46,859 nucleotides of DNA from assembly GCA_012033595.1 (NCBI GenBank), contig JAAUQL010000040.1:1-46859 (forward strand), written 5' to 3'. The notes beneath the pieces were generated by a model that searched no databases, was not told where the DNA came from, and was given only the letters and a program-made list of their open reading frames with translations. The position numbers and the translations under genes are program-made. This document shows, one piece after another, positions 9,199 through 17,649 of the stretch (position 1 is the stretch's first letter; every line of letters starts with the position of its first letter). The DNA is from Cyclobacteriaceae bacterium (GTDB taxonomy: Bacteria > Bacteroidota > Bacteroidia > Cytophagales > Cyclobacteriaceae).

Positions 9199-10046
9199 AT
9201 GTCAATAAAAATAGGATGCTTCGCCCTCATCAACCCTTTTTCTACACTAGACAAACAACTGGATCAAATCCGGGAACTCGGCATAAAATACGCCGACCTT
9301 ACAGACAATACCGATGGAGCCTGCCTTGGCAATGAATATGGCTTTACCGCTGTTGCCAGCCTGGATGCCAATCCATTTGACCTCCAGCGCATGTTCAAAT
9401 CCAGGGGTCTAACCATGACCAGCGTTTGTGCCCATGCCAACCTTTTAGATCCTACGGCACCTTGGCGATACGGCACTTCACAGATTATCAAAGCCGTGAA
9501 GATAGCGGGCGCCATCGGGGTAAAACATGTCATTACCTCCGAAGGAGACCCCAAAACCAATTTTGGCCATCGACTAGACGATGATCAGGCCATATTTGCG
9601 ATTGCCGAAAAGCTAAATGCCCCATTGGAAATAGCGGCAGATTATGGGGTAAAAATATTGCTTGAACCCCATGGGCGCATCACAGACTCCGCCTTGCTGA
9701 TGGAGCGCTTGTTCGACAAATGCGACACTGAGTCTTTGGGAATTAACCTTGATACCGGCAATCTATGGCTCGGCGGCGGTGAACCCTTAACATTTATCGA
9801 AAAATTCGGAAGCAAAATCGAACATGTCCACTGGAAAGATCTTGGAGCCGAACTATTGCCACAGCGTGGAAAGCTATATGGCTGCGGCATGAGCACCATT
9901 GCTCTGGGAGATGGGGTCATTGGCATAGAAAAATATATGAAAAATTGGTAAAAAGCGGGTTCGATGGGTATTCAACCTTGGAGATCGCCGGTGAAGATGC
10001 GGTAAAGAAAAGTCTTCAGTTCCTCAGAAACCTGGGGGCAGAATAG
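9199..10046 (+). CDS. Sugar phosphate isomerase/epimerase (xylose isomerase-like TIM barrel), frameshifted near its end
   Basis: The uninterrupted frame (9199-9951, 250 residues) has the AP-endonuclease-2/xylose-isomerase-like fold: MSIKIGCFALINPF, then IGVKHVITSEGD, VKILLEPHGR, LGINLDTGNLWLGG and IEHVHWKDL, which supply the metal-binding Glu, Asp and His residues. It stops early after EKYMKNW. One added A in the A5 run near 9930-9935 restores YEKLVKSGFDGYSTLEIAG and runs to a TAG at 10044-10046, the normal family ending. It is the first gene of the AraC-linked operon. The substrate is unknown; related genes act on inositol, hydroxypyruvate or keto-sugars. Confidence 0.82.
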
Positions 10047-10224
10047 CCTTCGCAAGCTGAAAATTTAAAATGGTTTGAGTGTCGTTTTGTTTTGATGTGA
10101 TCTCTTAACAAAAAAAATACACAGCGGCGATCGGAAGTGTCATTCCGCTTTTCAAAAGCCTTGAAGGGGTGACGCATCTCCCGCATGGGATATTTATGTA
10201 AATTGAAATGGAATCAACTAATTT
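10047..10224. other. Intergenic gap inside the catabolic operon
   Basis: A 178-bp gap between the TIM-barrel gene and the ThuA gene. No terminator hairpin or coding stretch is evident, so transcription probably reads through. Confidence 0.4.
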
Positions 10225-10536
10225 TTGAACATGAAAAACTGGCTATTTTTAATCATCGCCTTATGGTGTGTCAAATGCACTCCAAATCCGGTCGATGATG
10301 CAGACAAAAAGCTAAAAATTCTGATTTTATCAGGAAGGAACAACCATGAATGGCAAAGTACCACAGCTCTGCTGGTGAAAATGTATGCACGTCAGGGAGA
10401 CTTTGACGTATCGGTAACCGAGTTGCCGGACACACTGACTTTCGAAACGTTAAAACCTTTCGATGCTGTGGTGAGTAATTGGTCGCCTGGCCAGACCATA
10501 GCTTCCGCTGGCCTGCAGCTGCTGAAAAGGGATTGA
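10225..10536 (+). CDS. ThuA-like domain, N-terminal part of a ThuA-DUF6807 lipoprotein (frameshifted)
   Basis: This part has a lipoprotein-type signal (NWLFLIIALWCVKC, lipid Cys near residue 19) followed by the start of a class-I glutamine-amidotransferase-like ThuA fold: LKILILSGRNNHEWQSTT and FDAVVSNW. The frame fails after VSNW. The next residues expected of the family (AWPDHSFRWPAAAEKGL) lie in the frame of the following gene from about 10482. One base is missing or extra near 10475-10485. It is the N-terminal third of the protein continued at 10479-11903. Confidence 0.75.
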   Translation: MNMKNWLFLIIALWCVKCTPNPVDDADKKLKILILSGRNNHEWQSTTALLVKMYARQGDFDVSVTELPDTLTFETLKPFDAVVSNWSPGQTIASAGLQLLKRD

Positions 10537-11903
10537 TGGATTTTATTGAAGCAGGTGGTGGTTTTGTGGTAATTCACGCAGCCAGTGCCACATTTTACGA
10601 TTGGCCTGAATACCAGCAGATGGTGGGCACCACCTGGGGCGACAGCACCGGGCATAGTGCAGCATCCCCACACAAAATCGTGATCAAAGACAACACACAC
10701 CCAGTCACCCGCGGAATGACCGACTTTTGGATCACGGACGAGCTGTGGGTAAACGCAGGGATAAATGCCGAATTGCACATTCTTGCCGAGTCTTTTTCTG
10801 ACACCACCAATGCGGGGCGCGTCGTGATGGAACCTGTTATGCACTGGAAGGAAGTGGGAAAAGGACGGGTATTTCACAGTATACTTGGCCACGATGATAG
10901 AGCCATGAAAAACACGGCCTGGCAGACATTGTTGCTGAGAGGCACCGAATGGGCCGCCACCGCAAATGTGACCATTGCACTACCTCCAGACTTACAAACC
11001 AATGAGCAAGTAGAAAAAAACAGGTACTCCTGGCTGGCGAGCGACAGTTCCATTGCTTTGCTCAACCAAGGGGAAATCATGTGGCAGTACAATTACCTTA
11101 CGGTAAAAGGTAAACCATACTTTCATCCGGTAAGGATTAACAACAGCACGCTCACCTGGCTTAGCCCCGAAGACCACCCCTGGCACCTGGGCATTTGGCA
11201 TTCGTGGAAATACATCAATGATGTAAACTACTGGGAATATGACCTGTCCGAAGGTGTTGAACCTTTTAATTACCTGGGTATCACAGAAGTGCGCGATATC
11301 CAGATAGAAAAAGGGAGCGACTTCTCCTGCGTTATGCACCTTCAAATAGCATATCACGAAAAAAATGGCCCGGATTTGATGCTGGACAACAGGAAAATAA
11401 TGGTTTCGCCACCCGACAGCGCCGGATTGTATTTCATAGACTTTCAATTGGATATTTCGGCATTGGCCGACTCTGTAGAACTAAACCGGACACCCCTGGC
11501 ACACGAACCCAACGGCCAATCGTGGGGAGGCTATGGCGGGCTTTCTATCCGTTTCCATCCAGATTTGTTCGATCCACAGTTTATCAATCCCGATGGAAGC
11601 ACAGATATGAAACATGGTGAGCCACAGGCTTGGAAATTCTTTGGATTGAGAAATATCTTTGGCGACAACATTGGGATCGCCGTTTTCACAGAGAGCGGAA
11701 ACCTCAGCCATCCCGAACCTTGGTTTATGTCGGCTTCCAATGACCATCCTTTTTATTTTTTCGGGCCGTCACCTCTTTTTTATAACCCTTATACTTTGGA
11801 AAGCGGGGACAGATTGCAACTGGGCTACAGGATGCAGTTTTATGTCGGTGACACCGATAAGGACTTATTAGCACGAGATTATCAGACATTTTTAAACAAG
11901 TAA
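10479..11903 (+). CDS. ThuA C-terminal half fused to DUF6807 (PmoA-like) domain
   Basis: The first 165 residues finish the ThuA fold (DFIEAGGGFVVIHAASATFYDW, GHSAASPHKIVI, HPVTRGM, GHDDRAMKN). From about residue 190 a second domain begins, matching the DUF6807/PmoA-like family often found beside or fused to ThuA in Bacteroidota and Planctomycetes (HPVRI, HPWHLGIWHSW, GYGGLSIRF). With the N-terminal piece at 10225 the intact protein would be about 555 residues and exported. ThuA proteins are linked to carbohydrate use, but their reaction is mostly unknown. The operon context (isomerases, Gfo/Idh oxidoreductase) supports sugar catabolism. Confidence 0.82.
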   Translation: MVAWPDHSFRWPAAAEKGLMDFIEAGGGFVVIHAASATFYDWPEYQQMVGTTWGDSTGHSAASPHKIVIKDNTHPVTRGMTDFWITDELWVNAGINAELHILAESFSDTTNAGRVVMEPVMHWKEVGKGRVFHSILGHDDRAMKNTAWQTLLLRGTEWAATANVTIALPPDLQTNEQVEKNRYSWLASDSSIALLNQGEIMWQYNYLTVKGKPYFHPVRINNSTLTWLSPEDHPWHLGIWHSWKYINDVNYWEYDLSEGVEPFNYLGITEVRDIQIEKGSDFSCVMHLQIAYHEKNGPDLMLDNRKIMVSPPDSAGLYFIDFQLDISALADSVELNRTPLAHEPNGQSWGGYGGLSIRFHPDLFDPQFINPDGSTDMKHGEPQAWKFFGLRNIFGDNIGIAVFTESGNLSHPEPWFMSASNDHPFYFFGPSPLFYNPYTLESGDRLQLGYRMQFYVGDTDKDLLARDYQTFLNK

Positions 11904-11911
11904 ATATCAGT

Positions 11912-13279
11912 ATGGATACTAACAATCCCAAAACAATGAAAAGAAGGACATTTTTGAACAAAACAGCACAGGGCATCGCCTTCGGGCTGGCAGCACCTAC
12001 CCTATTACCTTCGTGCGCCCGGCAAGCCAGCAACCAAATAATGGTGGCACATATCGGTGTAGGTGGTATGGGCATGGATGTATTGCAAAACTGGCTGATG
12101 CCCGTGACAGGTGCATACAATATCGCCACCTGCGATACCTGGCAAAAAAGAAGGGAAAGCGCGACCAACTACATCAACAATACGTACAAAGAGCAAGGTA
12201 TAAAAGCACCAAAGAGCATTCCATATCTGCATTTTGAGGAAATCCTCGAACGCTCCGATATCGATGCTGTGGCCATTACCACGCCCGACCATTGGCATGT
12301 GCCATTGGCCATAAAAGCAGCCAGGGCGGGCAAACACATCTTGCTGGCCAAACCGCTCGGGCTGAGCTATCCCAACTTTAAAATACTGGAACAAGAGGTT
12401 AAAGCCAATGGCGTCAAGTTTCACTACGGCACACAGCAGCGTGCCATGAACCACATGAAGGTGGCAATTGGTCTGATCAAAGACGGTGCCCTTGGCCAAA
12501 TAGAACGAGTGGAGGCCTGGGCTCCCGGCAAAAATCCGGTCGAGTCGCCGCAATGCGTAGAAGCACCAGTACCCGAAGATTTTGATTTTGATAAATGGAC
12601 CGGCCCGGCTCCATTGAATACCTATTGCCCGGAAAGGGTCACTAATAATGCCTCCTGGTTTCAGTGGGACTACAGTATAGGCTTTATGGCAGGATGGGGC
12701 GCACACCCACTCGATATCATGATCTGGGCACTAAAGGATCAAATGGACGGGGAATACAATTGCGAAGGTACGGGCACCTTTTGGGAGCCAGGTGGCATAT
12801 ACAATAATATCTATTCCTGGGATGTAAATTATGAATACAAATCCGGAATAAAACTGCGATTTATGAGCACTGATATCGTAGAGCAACAAAACGTCTGGCA
12901 CTACCGCACCAACAAAGAAAACAACAACACCACATTCTTCGGAAGTAAAGGATGGATTTCCGTTGGCCGGTTTACTGCCGAATCAAACGTGCCTGAGATC
13001 AGCAAAAAGTTTAAGGAATTTCCCCGGGATCAGAATGGGCGCATTATTTACGATGCCAACCGTATCGGCCAGGAATTCATCGATGTGATTAAGGGAAATA
13101 TTCCGGAAACAAACCCACTCGACGAAGCCATCCTTTCGGACTGTGTAAGCCATATGGGCAATATTGCCATCCGCACCGGACAGAAGATAAGCTGGAACCC
13201 CGTACTGGGAGAGGTGGTGAATAATGACCAGGCCAACAGTTGGTTTGTAAGAGCGATGCGCGAACCATACACTGTATAA
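11912..13279 (+). CDS. Gfo/Idh/MocA-family oxidoreductase with twin-arginine signal
   Basis: This 455-residue NAD(P)-dependent dehydrogenase of sugars or inositols is exported by Tat. The signal is KRRTFLNKTAQGIAFGLAAP, ending LLPSC, so it may be a lipoprotein. The Rossmann segment is MVAHIGVGGMGMDVL. The usual EKP motif reads LLAKPLG, with Ala in place of Glu, and the catalytic-region Asp/His sits in GWGAHPLDIMIWALKD. ITTPDHWHVPLAIKAARAGKH is the typical nucleotide-domain helix. It starts 8 bp after the ThuA gene, so it is co-transcribed. A periplasmic nucleotide-dependent enzyme with tightly bound cofactor, like glucose-fructose oxidoreductase, is the best model. Confidence 0.92.
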   Translation: MDTNNPKTMKRRTFLNKTAQGIAFGLAAPTLLPSCARQASNQIMVAHIGVGGMGMDVLQNWLMPVTGAYNIATCDTWQKRRESATNYINNTYKEQGIKAPKSIPYLHFEEILERSDIDAVAITTPDHWHVPLAIKAARAGKHILLAKPLGLSYPNFKILEQEVKANGVKFHYGTQQRAMNHMKVAIGLIKDGALGQIERVEAWAPGKNPVESPQCVEAPVPEDFDFDKWTGPAPLNTYCPERVTNNASWFQWDYSIGFMAGWGAHPLDIMIWALKDQMDGEYNCEGTGTFWEPGGIYNNIYSWDVNYEYKSGIKLRFMSTDIVEQQNVWHYRTNKENNNTTFFGSKGWISVGRFTAESNVPEISKKFKEFPRDQNGRIIYDANRIGQEFIDVIKGNIPETNPLDEAILSDCVSHMGNIAIRTGQKISWNPVLGEVVNNDQANSWFVRAMREPYTV

Positions 13280-13323
13280 CCTTAACCTGCAACCTATTTT
13301 TAATACACATTTTTCTACATTTT

Positions 13324-14166
13324 ATGTCAAGTAAATATATTATCGCCGCCAACATGGAGTTTGTGCGCAGCGCAGACAAGTCATTTATAGATGGAGTGAA
13401 AATAGCCTCTGAGCTGGGTTATCAATACATCGAACCCATGGTGCATACCGGTTGGGAACTCCTGAGCGAAGTGAACTATTTCCATTCATTTTCGATGGAA
13501 GAAGACCCACTATTGATGAAAGAAATTTGCGATGCGCAGGGCATCTGCGTGAGAAGCATCAGCGGCCACAGCCCATTGATGAAACCCGAAGCCGCCATTC
13601 CGCGATTGACAAGGGCCATAGTGCTGGCAGATGCAGTTGGAGCCCGCTTTGTCAATACCGACGAAATGGTAAAACCCGACTGGATGAGCGATGAAGAAGC
13701 CCACCAGGCCATGTACTATACCCTGCGCAAGATAGAAATGGTAGCCCGAAGACACCAGGTGTATGTGTGCATAGAGCCGCATGGCATCTACACCAAAACT
13801 GCCGCAGGGCTGTTAAAAATCGTTGATTTGGTAAAGTCGCCCTGGATCAGGGTAAACTGGGACACGGGCAATTCTTACCTGGCCGGCATCGAAGACCCGT
13901 ACGAAGGACTGGAATTGGTAAAAAACCAGGTCTTCCATGTGCATGCCAAAGACATTAGTCTGGCTCAAAGCCAAAGTGAACGCGGCAAAGTGACCGGAAC
14001 CCCGGTCGGCTGCGCCTGTGGTGAGGGCGTGGTCGATTGGGAACGGGTGCTGGACATACTCGACCCGCTCAATCGCGAAATCATACTTAGCGTGGAATGC
14101 GGCACCATTGCCCAGGCGAAGAGCAGTTTGAACTTCTTGAATGGCTTGTTGAAAAAAAGGGCTTAG
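13324..14166 (+). CDS. Sugar phosphate isomerase/epimerase (second TIM barrel)
   Basis: I start this at the ATG at 13324 (MSSKYIIAANMEFVRSADKS), giving 280 residues; the longer frame back to 13240 overlaps the previous gene. The fold is that of xylose-isomerase-like TIM barrels: YIEPMVHTGWELLS, ICVRSISGHSPL, VYVCIEPHGI, IRVNWDTGNSYLAG, VFHVHAKDISL and EIILSVECG carry the metal ligands. It follows the Gfo/Idh gene by 44 bp and ends the operon. Two different isomerases around one oxidoreductase suggest a route in which a sugar is oxidised to a keto form and then isomerised or epimerised. Substrate unknown. Confidence 0.9.
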   Translation: MSSKYIIAANMEFVRSADKSFIDGVKIASELGYQYIEPMVHTGWELLSEVNYFHSFSMEEDPLLMKEICDAQGICVRSISGHSPLMKPEAAIPRLTRAIVLADAVGARFVNTDEMVKPDWMSDEEAHQAMYYTLRKIEMVARRHQVYVCIEPHGIYTKTAAGLLKIVDLVKSPWIRVNWDTGNSYLAGIEDPYEGLELVKNQVFHVHAKDISLAQSQSERGKVTGTPVGCACGEGVVDWERVLDILDPLNREIILSVECGTIAQAKSSLNFLNGLLKKRA

Positions 14167-14202
14167 AACAATGTGGTACCATACATTTTTCTAAACCCTT
14201 AT
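14154..14202 (+). terminator. Possible hairpin at the end of the catabolic operon
   Basis: GGG-TTAGAA, which includes the stop codon, can pair with TTCTAA-CCC some 20 bases later, with a GGTACC core in the loop. It is flanked by A-rich and weakly T-rich sequence. It is a plausible but weak terminator. Confidence 0.28.
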
Positions 14203-14220
14203 ATTTACCAACGTAGGTCT

Positions 14221-14868
14221 TCAGCTTGCCATTCTCATTAGCTCATGTCGCTTTGCCGGGGTAATGGCATTTCTGAGTTTGGCTAAATTTTGTGATTTTT
14301 TCTTTCGAAAAATTGATTCGTCTTTGTAATGCATAATATCCGCGCCTTCTGCATTGGATTTGTTGCACAACAGGCCGATATTCAAAATCCGGGCTCCTTG
14401 CGGGCTCAAATTTTCCTGTATTATCTGCCGAACCACGTCAGGCAGACTGCGATTTTGTGCAATTTCCGAGGTAGCATCCATCTCGCAAATATCACCATCG
14501 AGACGGTCTCCTGATTGACACCAAAAATGAGTCTCAATATTCCTATTATATTTCCGGCTGAAATTGGAAGAAAGATTTCGAAAAGTCCTGTTCAGAAAAC
14601 TACCCAACTTATATTCCACATTATATTCAAATTTTCCATCTTTTATTCGGTTGATCAGAAGGAGGACACCTTCCTGCAAGACATCATCTGCCATTTCTTC
14701 TTGAAGGTGATACTGTCGCGCAACTTTAATGGCATTGGGTTTATATTTTAGAAATAACTTGTGGAGCTGGTGGTTGAAATGCGGGGAATTAATATCCTTG
14801 TTCTCAGATATCAATTCGAATAGTAAAAACTCAAAATCAATAGTGGAAATGGCATAATCTTTTTTCAT
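14221..14868 (-). CDS. Sigma-70-like protein (region 2 recognisable)
   Basis: Starting at the ATG at 14868 (MKKDYAISTIDFEFLL) gives about 215 residues. The segment KVARQYHLQEEMADDVLQEG followed by VLLLINRIKDG resembles sigma region 2, where DDVLQEG is the D-x-x-Q core-binding helix, and KLGSFLNRTFRNL continues it. The C-terminal part (LSPQGARILNIGLLCNKSNA, ADIMHYKDESIFRKKKSQNL) is laid out like a region 4 helix-turn-helix but is divergent. It stands alone, without an anti-sigma neighbour. It may be a specialised sigma factor; targets are unknown. Confidence 0.68.
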   Translation of the reverse strand: MKKDYAISTIDFEFLLFELISENKDINSPHFNHQLHKLFLKYKPNAIKVARQYHLQEEMADDVLQEGVLLLINRIKDGKFEYNVEYKLGSFLNRTFRNLSSNFSRKYNRNIETHFWCQSGDRLDGDICEMDATSEIAQNRSLPDVVRQIIQENLSPQGARILNIGLLCNKSNAEGADIMHYKDESIFRKKKSQNLAKLRNAITPAKRHELMRMAS

Positions 14869-15147
14869 TATAGCGCGCTTTAGATGGACGGACAACTTTT
14901 ACGCTACAAAAAAAATCTATGTGCTTGACAGCTTATGTCAAAAGTCGCTACACCCAAAAAATTTATAAACTTGGCCGATATTAATTTTATGCCAGACCAT
15001 GCCTGACAATTTTGAGTTAAGAGTTAAAGTCGTGTAGTTGGCGAAATGAGCTTGACTTTTTCGAAGTCGAACATACTTAACTAAACGACACTTTTTTATG
15101 AGTATATAATAAACTATTTGACCGGAATGGTCGTGGCATTTTGCTTT

Positions 15148-16071
15148 TCATTGCCACGATCGGGGTTCGAACTGGTCATTAAAAGCCTTGGTTTTGGTTA
15201 GAATGTATTCGATTAGTTCCTCGCCTTTAATTATTTGAATGTTGTCCATTTGACTTAGAATAAATCTGGCGGCACCATCCAGATGGTGAATTATACCGTG
15301 AAAAATATAGTGTTCTTCTACCTTGGTGAGAAAATGATAGGCTTGAGGATATGATTCCCTCAGTCTGGTTACAGACGCATGGTTCAATTTGAGGATAATT
15401 TCCAGATGCTCATCGCCATTATATCCAAAAGGATCAAGTTTGAAGCTTTCATGCAAATTTTTATGTGTTTGAGGTTTGTCCAATTCCTGGATATCGCCTA
15501 TTCTGCACACTCTGAACTGCTTATTAACGCCTTCATTGATATGAAATGCATAGATGGTCTGGTAATTGGGCGAAAAGCTGTGAGGCTCCACAAAATAATC
15601 GCGAATGGCATTGCCATTTACGGAGTGATAATTTTTCAGAATAATCTTCGACTCCTTTTTTACTGCCCTTTTGAGCTTATTAATTATACCGTTGATTCTG
15701 GCTTCGACCACGTTGTTGGCCAGTGGGTGAAGTTCTGAATTGATATACAGTTTTTGCAGGATCCCATCTTTGAGGGTATGGTTAAAAGCATTGTTCTCTA
15801 ATAAATCTTTGATAAGGTTGGCTTCATCAATATCAAAATTGAGCATATTGTCACCTCGGTCTCCGGCAACAATAAACCATCTTTCCCCTCCAATCTCTTT
15901 GTCAATCGGAAATCCGTTTTCCTCCAGCAAGTCCTTGTACCTGTATATGGTTCGTTCACTCACTTCAAGGTCTTCGGCCATAGACTTGATCGTGCGCCCA
16001 TGCGGTACTTTTAACATTGAGATTATTTTTAACAGCCGATTAAATTTTTCCTGTTCTCCGTTCATCGCCAT
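15148..16071 (-). CDS. WYL-domain transcriptional regulator
   Basis: This 307-residue regulator begins with a DeoR-like helix-turn-helix (LLKIISMLKVPHGRTIKSM, EDLEVSERTIYRYKDLLEE). A WYL-like sensor domain follows (KNYHSVNGNAIRDYFVEPHS, YQTIYAFHINEGVNKQFRVC), then a C-terminal WCX-like extension (EIILKLNHASVTRLRES). WYL domains bind nucleic acid or nucleotide ligands, and such proteins often control stress or defence genes. No obvious target operon adjoins it; both neighbours are separated by 280-290 bp. A perfect 8-bp inverted repeat (TCGTGGCA/TGCCACGA) spans its stop codon but lacks a U tract. Confidence 0.85.
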   Translation of the reverse strand: MAMNGEQEKFNRLLKIISMLKVPHGRTIKSMAEDLEVSERTIYRYKDLLEENGFPIDKEIGGERWFIVAGDRGDNMLNFDIDEANLIKDLLENNAFNHTLKDGILQKLYINSELHPLANNVVEARINGIINKLKRAVKKESKIILKNYHSVNGNAIRDYFVEPHSFSPNYQTIYAFHINEGVNKQFRVCRIGDIQELDKPQTHKNLHESFKLDPFGYNGDEHLEIILKLNHASVTRLRESYPQAYHFLTKVEEHYIFHGIIHHLDGAARFILSQMDNIQIIKGEELIEYILTKTKAFNDQFEPRSWQ

Positions 16072-16328
16072 AGGTTCAGTTAGTTATGATAAAAGTCACT
16101 CATCGACTTATTGGAAAAAAACAACTTAATCATGATAAATTACATATGTGGAGGATGTCTGACAAATAAGAACCTTTGGTGAAGGACGCCGCGATTATTC
16201 CGCAGCCAATATCTCAAAATATAAGACATGCAACAGTATTGTCAGGCTGTTAACATCTTATCGGGTATATCTTGCAGGTAGTTTATGCTGGATGAGAAAA
16301 GTGAGCCTCTGGTGAAAATTTTAACATT

Positions 16329-16356
16329 AAAAAGCCTCTCAGTATAACTGAGAGGC
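16329..16356 (-). terminator. Rho-independent terminator of the tRNA-Lys transcript
   Basis: A perfect 10-bp stem GCCTCTCAGT/ACTGAGAGGC (16334-16356) with a three-base loop is followed, on the minus strand, by TTTTT. It lies eight bases past the 3' end of the tRNA and fits as its terminator. Confidence 0.85.
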
Positions 16357-16363
16357 GAAGGTG

Positions 16364-16436
16364 TGATCCCGCTGGGACTCGAACCCAGGACCCTCTCCTT
16401 AAAAGGGAGATGCTCTACCAACTGAGCTACGGAATC
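16364..16436 (-). tRNA. tRNA-Lys (anticodon TTT)
   Basis: The 73-nt minus-strand sequence folds as a cloverleaf. The acceptor stem is GATTCCG/CGGGATC with one G-T pair, and the D-arm is GCTCAGTTGGTAGAGC. The anticodon stem TCTCC/GGAGA holds the loop CTTTTAA, so the anticodon is TTT. The T-arm contains GGTTCGAGTCC, and the discriminator base is A. The terminal CCA is not encoded. Confidence 0.96.
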
Positions 16437-16497
16437 GTTAAAAATGCTTGATTTTCTCTAAGTCATTTCCGTAATTGGACTGCAAATTTAGGATTCT

Positions 16498-17247
16498 ATG
16501 AGAAAAAGCCAAAACCAAAATATAAATTTATTTATATTTTTTCTTGCCATTTTTTTAAGTGTTTCTATTTCAGCTTTTTGCGATTCCCCAAAAGAAAAAT
16601 TATCGCTGGCTGACTCCCTTTTTAAGCAAAAAAAATACACTCAGTCCTTCGAATTGTATGAGAATATACTCTTCTCAGACAAGAAAACTTCATCGGCCAT
16701 GCTATTGAAAATGGCCTTTATAAAGGAGGGTCTGGGCGACTTTACCAATGCATTGTATTACCTCGATCTATATTATCAGAAAACGTATGATAAAAAGGTG
16801 CTTAAAAAAATGGAAAAACTCGCCGAACAACAAAATTTGTCTGGCTACGATTACGACGATATGGTGCTTTTTCTTAATATCTACCACCGCTACCAGGTAC
16901 AAATCGACATCATCATTGTCGCCCTGGCCTTTTTAGCCTTTGGCATGTTGTGGTATGAGAAAAAAAACAAGAAACTCAACGGACCTTATGCCGGAAGTGT
17001 ATTCGCGGCGGTGCTTGTTGCCTTGCTCCTACTCAATAACTTTGCCCGAGAGCATACCAAAGCCATTATCACTGCGCCATCGGCCTATCTGATGAAAGGC
17101 CCTTCGCCCGGGGCACCCCTTTTGGATATTGCCACACAGGGCAATCGGGTAGAGATATTGGGCCAAGAAGATGTATGGGTGAAAATATCATGGAATGACC
17201 AGCCTGCATTTATAAAGGCCTCAAATCTTAAAGCACTCAAACTTTAG
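16498..17247 (+). CDS. TPR and SH3-like domain membrane protein
   Basis: The 249-residue protein has a signal peptide (LFIFFLAIFLSVSISAFC) and two or three TPR-like helix pairs (LADSLFKQKKYTQSFELYEN, LLKMAFIKEGLGDFTNALYY). Two membrane helices follow (about 135-151, IIIVALAFLAFGMLWY; about 166-182, SVFAAVLVALLLLNNFA). The C-terminal bacterial SH3-like domain runs IITAPSAYLMKGPSPGAPLL to QPAFIKASNLKAL. The layout resembles BatE-like proteins of Bacteroidota, which have TPRs and SH3 ends, but no other Bat genes adjoin it. The next gene, an ABC transporter, starts 96 bp later. Confidence 0.75.
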   Translation: MRKSQNQNINLFIFFLAIFLSVSISAFCDSPKEKLSLADSLFKQKKYTQSFELYENILFSDKKTSSAMLLKMAFIKEGLGDFTNALYYLDLYYQKTYDKKVLKKMEKLAEQQNLSGYDYDDMVLFLNIYHRYQVQIDIIIVALAFLAFGMLWYEKKNKKLNGPYAGSVFAAVLVALLLLNNFAREHTKAIITAPSAYLMKGPSPGAPLLDIATQGNRVEILGQEDVWVKISWNDQPAFIKASNLKALKL

Positions 17248-17343
17248 TTTTGCTTCAGTGCCGTCCGAAATATAATTTTTTTTCACTTACTGCTTTGCTG
17301 GAATTTTTACTACTTTCAAGCCCAATCACTGAACATGGGGTAA

Positions 17344-17649
17344 ATGAATGAATATCTTCTAAAAGCCATAATCCGTTTGTTTGCCATTGTGGCCAAAGGC
17401 AATGTGACTGATGAAAGCCGGGAGCGGATTAAGTTTATAGTATATAGACAAGCCAGTAGTGAAAATGCCGAAGAGTACCTTAAAATATTTGAAGAATTTA
17501 CCTGCCAGGTAATCGAAAAACAATATGCCCCCCCTGCCCAGGGCGAATGGGCATGGATCAGGAGACAGAAGAGTTTGTGGAAGAGTGGGCCAATATCATG
17601 CTCATTTGCAAGCGCATCAATCTCGAAAGCTCCCTTTTCCAAAAAATAA
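17344..17649 (+). CDS. TerB-like N-terminal segment of the ABC transporter (frameshifted)
   Basis: The first 65 or so residues (MNEYLLKAIIRLFAIVAKGN, VTDESRERIKFIVYRQ, NAEEYLKIFEEF) are an alpha-helical TerB-like module of the kind found at the front of some Bacteroidota ABC exporters. After QYAPPAQGE the correct continuation (MGMDQETEEFVEEWANI) is in the next frame. One extra A near 17547 (GGCGAATGGG) would join them. I regard this as the start of the gene continued at 17547-20477. Confidence 0.65.
   Translation: MNEYLLKAIIRLFAIVAKGNVTDESRERIKFIVYRQASSENAEEYLKIFEEFTCQVIEKQYAPPAQGEWAWIRRQKSLWKSGPISCSFASASISKAPFSKK

Noticed and set aside
15131-15159. Terminator at the end of the WYL regulator
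   Set aside because: The 8-bp stem is perfect but lies over the stop codon with no T run after it on the minus strand.
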